From positions 496,001 to 560,000 of the forward strand of contig CP038122.1 of assembly GCA_004519485.1 (NCBI GenBank): DNA of 64,000 nucleotides, written 5' to 3'. Numbering within the stretch: position 1 is the first letter of the stretch; each line of letters begins with the position of its first letter. The translations under genes and the position numbers were made by a program. This document shows, piece by piece, positions 45,261 to 56,137 of the stretch. The notes below the pieces were generated by a model. The model was not told the origin of the DNA. It saw only the letters and a list, made by a program, of their open reading frames with translations, and searched no databases. The DNA is from Nannochloropsis oceanica. Lineage: Eukaryota; Sar; Eustigmatophyceae; Eustigmatales; Monodopsidaceae.

Positions 45261-46167
45261 TTACTCAGAAAGCCAACCACCAGGTTGGCCTGGCCCCCTC
45301 CCTCCCTCCCTCCCTCCCTCCCTCCCTCCCTCCTCCTCGAAAATACGATCACTCAGGAAGTCAAGCTCCGAGTACGGCTGAATCATTGACGCATTTTCCG
45401 AAGCCTCTGGCCCTCCCCCTCTCTCCCGCACTTCCTCCTTTCCTCCCTGTAATTGCAACCCTTCCAGGCCTGCTGTTGATAGTGGTGCTGCTGCTCCTGT
45501 GTCTGTTGGCATGGCCGTCGTTCCAAGCTCCTGCTGAGAAGGCAGAGGAAGGAAGGGAGGGAGGGAAGGAGGGGGGAAGGGAGGGAGGGATGGAGGGAGG
45601 GAAAGAGGAACAACGGCCATGAGGCTCATGTCTTCATTTCCCTCCCTCACGCCGTCGGTGTCCTTTCCTTCAAAAGGTTCAGTGCAAGTGGTGGATGAGG
45701 AGAAGAGTAATTGCTGTGGGTGCTGTTGTTGTTGCTGCTGCTGCTGCGCCTCCTGCTGCTGCCCCTGCTGCTGCTCCTCCTCCTGCTGCTGCTGGTCCTG
45801 CTGCTGTCCCTCTTGCTTCTGCGGGGTATGCGTTATGCTTGTAAGAGGGAAGAGGAAGGAAGACGAGGCGGAGGGGGCGAAGGAGGAGGAGAGGTGGGGG
45901 GAGGGAAAGGGAAGGGGAGGACGGAGAGGGGCAGAAGCAGGCGGCCCATCCGACAGTAAGAAGAGCTTGATATGTTCCTTTCTCCTACTATTATTTGTCT
46001 CTTTGTCCCCCTCTCCCTCCCTCCCTCCCTCCCTCTCCCGCTCCTGGCCTACAGGCGTAGTTGGAGGGTAAGGAGGAAGGGAGGAGGACGATGCAGGCCT
46101 TCCCCTTTTACCCATGCCCCCGCTCCCCTCCACGTATGGCGGAAGCTGAAACGGGTTCTTTTGCTGC

Positions 46168-46230
<63 letters not shown>

Positions 46231-46312
46231 TGCTGTTGCTGTTGCTGCTGCGTCTCTTGGGAGTACTGTTGCTGCTGTTGCTGTCCGTAGTGCTGTTGAT
46301 GTTGTTCTAGAA

Positions 46313-46343
<31 letters not shown>

Positions 46344-49300
46344 GTGGTGGAGATACTGCCGTTCTCGTTGCTGCGACGAGGGTGGCCTTCTCCCCTTTCC
46401 TCCTTCCCTTCCTCCCTCCTGCCCTCCTTCTCCTCCTGCCAGAGGCCTCAGGTGGCCTGCGGTGCTTTTTCGCTTGGTGGGAAAGGAGGGGGGAAGGAAG
46501 GGAGTGGGAGGATCCCACGTTTTTCGCCTCTGAGCCTGCTCGACAACGCCGCCATTTCCCTCAGCCATTGAAGTGTACCGGGGTCGTTTTCCTCCTCCCT
46601 CCCTCCCTCCCTCCCTCCCTCCCTCCCTCCCTCCTCCGTTTCCATGGACTGCAGAGGAGGAGGACGAGGACCACAAGGAAGAAGAAGAAGAGGGAGCTCG
46701 AGGAGCAGAAGGAAGTTGACAAGACGTGTCCTCCCCGTCCGCCCCTCCCTTTTTCCCGCCAAGGCATGTGGCAAAGAAAATAGAGGAGGCCTTCAGGGCT
46801 GTAGCACTGGGGAGGGAAGGAGGAGGGGGGGGGAAGCCGAAGCCGGGCCCGACCATCCCCGTGAGATCAGAGACATGAATAGAGGCCGGTGTGCTGGCGT
46901 TGCTGCTGCTGCTGGTGTTGCTGCTGGCGCTGTTGGTGCTGCTGATGCTGTTGCCTCTGCTCCGGCCGCCGGGGGCAGGAGGGAACGAGGATGAGGGACG
47001 AAGGGAGGGCGAGGAGGGAGGGGCGTGTAGATGGCGCGAAGGGGACTGGGGCTGGAGAGGAGTACGCCTCCCTCCTCCTCCCCTTCCTTCCCCTTTTGCT
47101 CCTCCTCCCCTCCTCTTCTCCAGCGCCGGCCCACCGCTCACACCAGCGCTTTTCAAAAACGCTGCCATGGACGACCCTCTCCCTGCCCTCTCTCCCTCGT
47201 CCTCCTCCCCATCCTCCTTCTCCTTCTCCTCCCTCCTTTCCACCGCGTGGACTTCGTCACACCCCTCCCTAGGCGGCGGCTGCTGCTGTTTGTCATACTG
47301 CTGCTGCTGCTGATTGTCGTACTGCTGCTGCTGCTGGACCACCGTCCTTTCTCGCACGTCATACCGGGACGAGGACGGAAGCTCTTCGATGGTGATGACG
47401 CCAACCCCAGCCCTAACCTCCTCTATATACACACCTCGAAGACGAAACAACGCGAGAAATGACCTCCCCGCCCTGCTCTTAAAGCGCAGGAGCTGACAGA
47501 CGTTGAGCTCTCCCCCAAAAATGGATCGGGCGAGCGTTGCGAAGAACGAAGGACGGTCCTCCACCACGACAGCCTGGAAGGGTGGGAGAGAGGGAGGGAG
47601 GGAGGGAGGGAGGTAGGGAGGGGAAGGGTTAATGGCCATTCCACCCTTCTACCAAAAAAATAATAATTTTCAATCTGATATTATACCCGGATGCGATGCT
47701 GGTGAGCCGCTGCGCCACACACTGCTACAACCAGCAAGGGGGGAGGGAGGGAGGGAGGGCGAGAGAAAGGGAGGGAGGGAGGGTGGGAGAGAGGAAGGGA
47801 GGAAGAGAGGTAGGGAGGGAGGGAGGGACGTACCTTGGCCAAAACAAATTCAAGGATCATGGAAGCCGCCTCGCGTTGAGCCTCAATTTCCGTGGAGGTA
47901 AAGAAGGATTGTTCAAAGGACGAATTTACAACGGTCACCAGCCGTTGCCCCACGAAACGCATGAGCAGTAACGGTGTCTCTCCGTCATCCAACGCCCGAA
48001 ACGTTGACAACTTCCGCAAGTCCACCACTGCCCGTCCTGCGGAGCCCCTCCCTTTCCCTCCCTCTTGCATCCTCGCCTCGTTCTCTTTTTGAGCCACCGC
48101 CATCTTTTGCAAGGCCTCTCGATCGAGCTCATCGTCCGTTATATTTAAAAAATTCAAAATGAAGGGGGCCACACCCCAGGTCCGATCGTAGCCAGTGATG
48201 TATTGCTCCACTGTCCAGACCTTGGGAGGGAAGGAGGGTGGGAGGGAGGGAGGAAGGGAGGATTGAGCGCCAAGATCTGAAGGGGCTACTGACGGTCTTT
48301 GGGATCACACATTTTCGCTGGGCCAGACAAAGAGGCGATATTTGTCTCAAAGGGAGGGAGGGAGGGAGCGAGGGAGCGAGGGAGGGAGCGAGGGAGCGAG
48401 GGAGGGAGGGAGGACGTACCCGCAGTGTTTGAATGACTCGCTGCCGCTCTATTTGCCCTTGAGAGTGAGCGGTCTTAAACGCGGCGGTCAGCATCTCCCA
48501 CATCGTCATGTTTGTGCCCGCGGTCGAGAGAGAAGGGAAGGTGTGGGGGAGACCAGTCGCGGTAGGGGTGTGAGGACGAGGGGGGGAAGGTTGAGGAAGA
48601 GGGGGAGGGGGAGGATGAGGGGCTTGACGGTGAGGGTAGTTGGGGAGTAGGGGAGGGCTGCTGTTGCTGTTGGTGCTGCTGATGCTCGAGTCGCTGGTGC
48701 CTTGGGGGGCTGCAGGGACGAGAGGGAAGAAAGAAGGGAGGAAGGCAGGGAGAATGTTGGTGCAGCTGCTGCTGCTGCTGCTGCTGTTACTTCTCCTGCT
48801 GCTGCTGCTACTACTACTGCTGCTGCTGCTGCTACTACTGCTGCTGCTGCTTCCACTGCACCCACTATTTTGTGCGGGGATCGGAATGTCCATACTGCTG
48901 CAAGTGCTGCTGCCGCTGCTGCTGCTGCTGCTGCTGTGGCTGCTGCTGCTGCTTCTAGAGGTGCTGGTCGTGCTCCTGCTGCTGCTGCTGCTGTAACTGC
49001 CACACCGTGCAGAGGTCGAAATACTCAAGCTCCTGCTCCCACTCAGCTCCTTTTTAGGCCTTTCCCTTCCGCTCTGTCTTTCTTCCCCCCTCTCCTCCCA
49101 TCCTCCTTGATTTTGCTCCTCCTGCTCCTTGGCCCTCTTGTATTCCCCCTCCTCCATTTTCTCTTCCTTCTCCTCCGCCTCCTCCTCCTCCTGCTGCGGC
49201 TGCTGCGGCTGCAATCGTTCTGGTAGATCTTGATTATAACAGATGCTGCTGTCAGCAGAGCCGGTTCCTCCTGCCCCTTCGCCCTCTCCGTCCTGCTCCT

Positions 49301-50070
49301 CCTCCCCTTCCTCTCCCACTTCCATCTCTTGCTTCTCAACAGGTGACTCCTCAATACTTACTTGCATCCCTCCTTCCCTCCTTCCCTCCTTCCCTCCCTC
49401 CGACCCCGCCGTCTCCCAAACGTTTCTGCGAGTAAGGTAGCCCACTTCGAGACGCCCCCTCCCTCCTTCCCTTCCTTCCTCCCTTCTCCTTCCTATTTTA
49501 ATAGCGTGTCCTCCCGATTTTCCCACAAAGGCCGTACCTGTTGCTTTCCCGTCGTCTGCTGATGATGATGCTGCTGCTGCTGATGTTGCTGCTGCTGCTA
49601 CTACCGCTGTCGCTGTTGCTGTTGCTGGTGTTGCTGTTGCTGTCGCAGCCGCGCTTTTTCCAGCCGCTGTGGCTTCCGAGGCTGTCGTCGTGGTTGCTGC
49701 TGCTACTACTGCTGCTGCTGCTGTCACCTCGCGTGACACACAAACGGCGCAGTGAGACCGCCATTCATCGTTACCATCACTGTCAAGTCGAGTCTGAGGA
49801 AGGAATGAAGGGAGGGAGAAATGGGGAGAGGGAGGGAGGGAGGGAGGAAGGGATCAAAAATACTTAAGTTTAGGGTAACGCCTTTCATTCCCTCACTCCC
49901 TCAATCCCTGTTTTCATCCCTTCGTCCATCCCATAGAGGCTTACCATCGTCATGCGATTGGATTTCTCACAAGAGCTCCTCATGGTGCTGCTGCTGCTGC
50001 TGCTGCTGCTGTTGCTACTGCTAGCGGGAATCGGCAGGGAAGGGGGAAAAGACGTCGTACTCATAAGCAT
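45261..50070 (-). CDS. giant Gln-rich protein with PAS-like core, putative regulator
   Basis: Exons 49945-50070 (5' end tentative), 48420-49793, 47834-48220, 45261-47573; phases agree, about 1399 aa. Nearly all of it is low complexity (Ala, Ser, Gln, Glu, Pro). The core is the exception: MWEMLTAAFKTAHSQGQIER, VWTVEQYITGYDRTWGVAPF, ILNFLNITDDELDREALQKM, then RFVGQRLVTVVNSSFEQSFF, VEDRPSFFATLARSIFGGEL, LLRFKSRAGRSFLALFRLRG and GVGVITIEEL. The second half of this core has the order and spacing of a PAS fold (my reading, not a search). A CAG/CTG-coded Gln run (46160-46345) exceeds 25 residues. Gln-rich tracts with a PAS-like sensor suggest a transcription co-regulator, but no DNA-binding domain is seen. 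The frame is open upstream to about 50365 without an ATG, so an extra 5' exon is likely. Confidence 0.6.
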
Positions 50071-51782
50071 GCCGCAAACGGATGGAATAAACTTATAGGA
50101 CTCCGCATCCTCGTTCGTCTCCTCGTTCGCCTGCTTCAGATACCACGCCCGCTGTTGCTGTTGCTGTTTTCTTTGTCTTCCGCCCGTTGCCACTGTGGTT
50201 ACTGTTGAAGTGGTTGCTCTTTTTCCCTTTGCTGGTACTACCGTTGCTGCCGGTGTTTTCTGCGTTGCAGTTCTTCTTGTTCTCTGCTGTACTTCCTTCG
50301 AGGACTTCGGTCGATTGTTTCCCGACTCCCTTCTCCAGCTCCCTCCTCCTTGTCTTTATTTCTTGTTGTTCTTGTTAGTGCTGCCGCTGGTGCATAAGAT
50401 GATGTTGGAATGAGTGGGGATTTATGCATGCATTCTTTTAGACTGAGGAAGAGAGGAAGGAAATGTAGGAAAGCTTTGGGGATGAGGGCTGGAGTAGATA
50501 GGAGGCGGAATGGAAAGACGAACAAGGAAAATGAGGGGGCGGCGGAGGCGGGAAGGGAGGCGGGCGAAGAGGAAGTCAACGTTCGACTTTAAAGAGGTAG
50601 CGAGGATCCTATATCACGTGTGCTATCTCAGCAAGGTATCGGCTGATGACTGTTTTGCGTTACCACCCACCTTCAGGGCATCCAAAACGGTGCGACTAAT
50701 ACTGCTGCCCTTGTCCCTGGTGGTGCTGCAATACGTGTAAGTCACAGTGTTGGACCGCTTTGCGCCGCAAGTTGACGCTTAATCACGCACACACGCTTTG
50801 TGATGATTGAGGGGATCCGTAATAAATGTATTCTGTGGTGTTGTGCATGCGGGGACAGGGGAGTCAGGTGGGTGAGATGAAAAGAAAGGTGAACACGGGA
50901 AGGACTACAACTGACGGATCTACTGGACTAAGCATGCTTTTAAACAAGGAAAACAAGTTAGAGTTGTGTAGCGCAATGAGCGACCATGACGGCGCCCCCG
51001 CCGAAAGAAGGCATGCATTTGTGCACCTCTGCAGTACGGGCTTCAGCCCAACAGCTCGGGCAATTTGATGTTCCGTCATGTCGTTAGGGGATTTCGGTTT
51101 AAAGGCCCTCTAGTCTTCCCTTTCCTGTTGTGAGTATGGTGGCAATGTTGGACAAAAGGCCCGCATCGCGTCAGTACATTATTAATAACACTGAATCGGA
51201 GAGGCGGGATGCCCAGGCACGGACCAAACGGCGGTCAAAGTGCGAGAGGCTCGTCCGAACGCTGGTGCTGCCTTCAACATGTGGCCTAAATAGTCGCCGC
51301 ACCATATGGCCATGAGAGAGACTTCCTTCTCGTGCACTTCATCACGCTCGATGAGTGTCGAGGGGAAAAGAACAATGACATGTGCAAGTACAACATTCTT
51401 TCACGAGAAGGAAAGGGTGGAATCGGGAAGCCGTTTGGTCGGTTTGGTCCCGACGAGAGGACGGAAGGGGAGATAGAAAATGCTGTGACACCTCGAATTT
51501 CTATGCCTTTTTTGAAAACTCCACGAATATAATGTTACGGCACAATTTTGGTGTCAAGAGTAGGCAAGAGAGCTTCATGAAAAGCACGGCAAGATTAGGC
51601 AAGAAGAAGCTCTGGGACATAGATCGGCCGCATTATAGCACTGACGGTGACACGACCGATAGTTGACGGCGACCATTGCGGTCGAGCTTGGCTGGAGGTA
51701 GTGCTGGCAAACACAGGGAAACTGGGTGGGTTACAGCGAAATATGGTACAGGATGCCACTGTCCTTGAGTACGGGCGGGCAG

Positions 51783-51832
51783 CTTTCATTCATCCCGTAA
51801 TTTCGCGTTCGAAATTACGGGATGAATGAAAG
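51783..51832. repeat. perfect inverted repeat, 23-bp arms, 4-nt loop
   Basis: Left arm 51783-51805 and right arm 51810-51832 are exact reverse complements around the loop CGTT. Confidence 0.97.
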
Positions 51833-51977
51833 AGGACCAGAGAGTGGACTTGCGAGGCTAAAAAGAGGCAGGCACGACCAACATGGGAAGGTCACAAAAC
51901 AAGTAAAATCGTCAATCGCTCGTGATGAAGAACTGTATGCACGCAGCGATGTAGCCTCTAGTAGAGGCTGTGTTCGC

Positions 51978-52126
51978 AACCCCTCGAAAAGCGATTCTTC
52001 CCTCACTTTTTGACGGGTCTGCAAACCCCTCATACTTTGGTAGCTCTGTTTGAGGGGTCCCATCTTAAACCCCTCAAAAAGCATCGAATACATATCAACA
52101 AGCCCCTCGATTTGATTTTTGAGGGG
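51978..52126. repeat. cluster of AACCCCTC motifs, direct and inverted
   Basis: About five AACCCCTC/GCCCCTC or GAGGGGT words occur within 150 bp; the AACCCCTCAAAAA near 52065 can pair with the TTTTTGAGGGGTT near 52118. Confidence 0.8.
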
Positions 52127-52344
52127 TTGGGTGGCGATCATAGCCTCTACTGCTCGCAGAAATCTATCTTTTCTTTTATTTGAATGGAGCTCGCAGAAGG
52201 CCACTTTGCATGCATGCCTACGAACCACAAAAAATGTGGGCCTATGCCAACCAACCCATCTACTAACATTTGTCCAGGCAGAACACATTCCAACAGGGAT
52301 AATAAAGATATAAAGAGATCATGCAATGCTCTGGGAGGGGGGAG

Positions 52345-52420
52345 GAGGCGGTGGGACCTCCCTGTCCTTCAAAATTTTTATTGAGGCGGTGGGACCTCCC
52401 TGTCATTCAAATTTTTTATC
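52345..52420. repeat. 38-bp tandem duplication
   Basis: Two adjacent copies starting GAGGCGGTGGGACCTCCCTG differ at only a few positions. Confidence 0.95.
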
Positions 52421-52554
52421 GAATCGACGGGACAAATATGGCCCACAGGTGGCACGTTTCGTGCCTCGTGTACTGGAAAATGCATCAGAATCGAACGTTC
52501 GGGTAGTGCAAAGTTCAAAGGTGTGGATGGTTCTCAGGCCAACAAGTCTTCCTC

Positions 52555-52705
52555 CCGCTAAGATTTGCCAGTGAAAACCCCTGTCATAGCCGCTCACCAA
52601 CTCAGACCAGATATGGGGAAGCATAAGAAACATTTTATTGTTGGAAGGCTTCCACTCGTATGTCATCCTGTGATGTGGTGAAGGTTGCATGCGATAGTAA
52701 TGGGT
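52555..52705. repeat. dispersed repeat, copy 2 (diverged)
   Basis: It aligns over about 150 bp with 62090-62232, sharing GTTGCATGCGATAGT, a TGTTGGRAGGCTYCC segment and a TGAAAAC..CCTGTCA segment. Confidence 0.75.
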
Positions 52706-53200
52706 AGTACTGGTCCTGAGAAGAAACCGAGAAACTTCCCAAACTATTTTCAATAATTAAATATCTCTATCACAACATAGGCCAGTGTTTCAAGGCATTG
52801 GCAAGAAAAAAACTGATAAACAAGGGACCTTCTCCGTGAGGCCGTGTCGTATTATTAATTTTCATTAAAAAAAACAGATGGGCTCGCGCAGAAAAAAGAA
52901 ACACTCGCGCAGTCATCAAGCCTGAACGTATGCAGTAAGATGGAGCTAGAAGGCTGCTTGTACCGGTGCCCCGTATGTCTCGCTCTCGTTCAAATACACC
53001 TGTGCGGACAGCGCATCTTCATCCCTGTGTGTGGGATATGCCGGCGTGGCTTTGCACGGACGACGAGGCCTGTAATCACCTCCATAAACCCACCAAGACA
53101 CGCAAGAGGAGATACATCCCTTCCTCCTCCCATTATCACATCATCCAAACAATGACCCACGTACTCCAACATGCAACACAGCGCTCACATCCACCCCTAA

Positions 53201-53319
53201 ATGCTGTGCCAGCTCCTTGCCCGGACAAGCCGTACGGCAGGGGGTCGCGTGGTAGGGGTTGGAGTCACGCCTTGCTCCTGCACTCGCGCGGCCTCCTTCT
53301 CCTCCCTTCCCTCCAGCAG

Positions 53320-53352
<33 letters not shown>

Positions 53353-55398
53353 TAGGACGTCGCCAAGAAAAGGGAACATTCCCAGCACCAATATAGTCCT
53401 CTCCCCTTCCCTCCTGCGACACTTTGCCAGAATAAGCGTGTCCTCTCCCTCCTCTTCCTTTTCCACCAACGCCCGCGAAGCCACCCCTCCTCCTCCCCCT
53501 CCTCCCCCACCTCCCTCCTCCTCCTTTTCCTCTTCCTCCGTCCTCCCCTCCAACCTCTACCTGGCCGACGCCTCAGTCTTGACCCGATATAAGCCCGTGC
53601 CTCTCGAGACGCTCATTCAGAGAAAAGAGCAAATGGAAGGCATCATCGACCCGGCAGCACTGACGTTGCCGGTTCGCAGGGCATTAGGAGCAGGAGTCGG
53701 AGGGGAAGAAGAAGAAGAGCAAATGAGCTTGGATGCACGGTGAGTCATTGATATAGAATGGAAAAGAAAAGGGGGTGGAGGACAAGGGGAGGGGGGCGAT
53801 TGGGGTGGAAGGAAAGTACAGCGGGCGAACCATCTGACCAATATACATTCCCCCCCCATCCCTCCCTCCCTTCCTCCCTTCCTCCTTCCCTCCCTCCCTC
53901 TCTTCCTTCCTTCTTTGGCAGCGTATTCGGCGTCCCTGTTCGCAAGGACATCATCCACCGGGTCGTTACGTGGCAACGGGCGAAGAAACGCCTCGGCCTT
54001 GCCTCTACCAAGAGGGTGGGTGACATCCGGGGGTCCACAAAAAAACTTCGGCCTCAGAAGGGGAGCGGACGGGCGCGTGCAGGAAAGAAACAGTGAGTCT
54101 GAACGGAGGGAAGGAGGGAGGGAGAAAGGGAGAGAGGGAGCAAGTGAGCAAGGCAAAGGAAAGTTAAAGAGTTCCTCCATCATTCATCCTAAACCCTCCC
54201 TCCCTCCCTCCCTCCCTCCCTCCCTCCCTCCCTCCCTCCCTCCCTAGCGCTGCCCAGTTTCGCGGTGGGATGAAGGCCCACGGACCCGTCCAACGCGATT
54301 TCTCCTTTAAGCTTAACAAGAAAGTGAGGGCACTCGGCGTCCGCATGGCCCTCTCGGCCAAGGCGCGGGAAGGTGAGGAGGGGAGGGAGGGAGGGAGGGA
54401 GGAAGGGAAGGGGAGGGTTGTGCAGACAAGGCGCGGGAAGGCAAGAGATGCCTCCCTTCCTCTTTCCCATCCTCTCTTTCCGTCCCTCCCTCAGGCGAAC
54501 TACTCCTGTTAGGCATCTCTCCTGAACCTTCCCCTGTCTTTGCCTCTTACCACCTTCCCTCCCTCCCTCCCTCCCTCCCTCCCTCCCTCTCTCCCTCCCT
54601 CCCTCCCTCCCTCCTTTTCCCCCGTTAGACACGTTCCTGCTTATCGCATGTCTCTATAATCGCTCCTTACTCACATCCATCCATCCCTCCCTCCCTCCCT
54701 CCGTCGCTCCCTTCCTCCCCCCCTAGGCAAGATAGTCGTCGTCGACGCCCTCTCTCTTCCGGAACCCAAGACTCGCCTGCTCGAAGCCGCCCTAAGGGAG
54801 GAGGGCCTGGAGGAGGAGGCGGAGGAGGGTGAGATGAGGAGGATGAAGAAGGTCCTGCTCATTGATGGTACGTGCCCGCAGAATGGGATGCCCCTCCTTC
54901 CCTCCTTCCCTCCCTCCCTCCCTCCCTCTCTCCTGACTTCCGGGTTTTTTTCATCTAACAAGGGCAATGTGAAACAGAGTCTCCCTTTCCCTTCCTTCCT
55001 CCTTCTTCCCTTTCCTCCCTCTCCCTATCGCCTTCACTCCCGGGCTCACTCCTTCCCTCCCTCCTTCCCCCCCTCCCTCAGGCGAGGCCCTGGAACGAAA
55101 CATGGCCCTGGCAGTGCGTAACCTCCCCTACGCCCGAGGGCTACCGCAGCTGGTGAGTGATTGAAGGGGAGGGAGGGAGGGAGGGAGGGAGGGAGGGAGG
55201 AGATGCGTAAGTTTCCAGTTTTTTGTGGATCTCCTTGAGTAGTAGGAGTAATCCTACCCTCCCTCCCTTCCTCCCTCCCTCCCTATCTCTTTTCCTCTTG
55301 TCCTTCAGGGCGCCAATGTCATCGACATCGTGGCACACGACACCTTGATCGTAAGCAAGGAAGCAGTCGCTATGCTGACCGCGCGCCTGCGCCCGTAG
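53201..55398 (+). CDS. mitochondrial ribosomal protein uL4m (MRPL4)
   Basis: Six exons: 53201-53739, 53922-54092, 54248-54372, 54727-54867, 55082-55152, 55309-55398; phases agree, 378 aa. The first 110 residues are a Ser/Arg-rich organellar presequence with Ser and Pro runs. The uL4 body follows: [53 protein letters not shown] (the hallmark loop), [50 protein letters not shown], and [20 protein letters not shown] at the end. uL4 lines the exit tunnel of the large subunit. An organelle location is inferred from the presequence; mitochondrion is preferred over plastid by resemblance to MRPL4 and by the lack of a signal peptide. Introns show the GGGA-to-CCCT polarity clearly. Confidence 0.92.
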
Positions 55399-56137
55399 GG
55401 TTGTCGGGAGGGATGACAAGAGGGAGGAAGGGAACGAGGGAGGGAGAGATGGAATAGAGGCAACACGAAGTGGAAAAAGAACAAGAAATGACACGACAGT
55501 ATTCCTTTGTGATACTGAGTCTCGAGTGCATGAGATGTTACGTGCCCGTTATGGTGCCTTGTCATTTGGCGGAGACTCACTTACCCCTCCAGCTTACTGA
55601 TTGACTCGTACACATCCTACACTACATGTGCTTCAGGCAGTGCCCGTTCTCGTCATATACACACATGTGACACGTGAAGACTTCACGAGTGTCCAAGATA
55701 AACATTTCGCACTGCTTACGTTTGGTGTAACAAGACGCGGCTCCTATCCCGACATAGAATAGGGTTCAGGAAAACAGTGATCATGAAGGCTCTCTGGTCT
55801 TCTAATGCGTGCGATGCATAATACGATGACGTGAATTCATGGGACAAGGGCAAATGCTTTGGGTGTGATTTAAAAGAAAAAAGAAGGCCATGGGCCATCG
55901 AGAGGAGGGACGAAGGCTGGCTACTGAGCAGCTGAATGAGGAGACCACACATGCGTAACACGACTCCAATAAAAGCATGATACAAACACAAAGCTCTTGC
56001 ACGACCAGCGTGCATATTTGCGTCCTTGGTAGATTCATGGACGATAGTTGTTGTGAACATAATCTGATGAGGGCTTTCTTCCGCGTCGCAGTACAGTAGT
56101 AGCATCACATTCATCTAATCACCCACCCCCGCTAATC
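55399..56137. other. intergenic, uL4m to exchanger
   Basis: 739 bp of mixed sequence without GGGA/CCCT tracts past 55450. It presumably holds the uL4m 3' UTR and the exchanger promoter. Minus-strand frames (55716-56114) have no recognisable features. Confidence 0.4.

Larger units (their letters stand above)
50071..53200. other. gene-poor region with several repeats
   Basis: 3.1 kb with no convincing gene. It contains a perfect hairpin (51783-51832), a cluster of AACCCCTC motifs (51978-52126), a 38-bp tandem repeat (52345-52420) and a copy of a dispersed repeat (about 52555-52700). GGGA/CCCT repeats are rare, unlike the intron-rich parts. Frames such as 51815-52288 (-) lack motifs. Confidence 0.55.

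Noticed and set aside
47660-47730. Minus-strand GTGTGGCGCAGCGG resembling a tRNA D-arm
   Set aside because: No matching anticodon stem, T-loop or acceptor pairing follows; it lies in an intron of the PAS-like gene.
51815-52288. 157-aa minus-strand frame
   Set aside because: It runs through the hairpin and the AACCCCTC cluster and has no recognisable motif.
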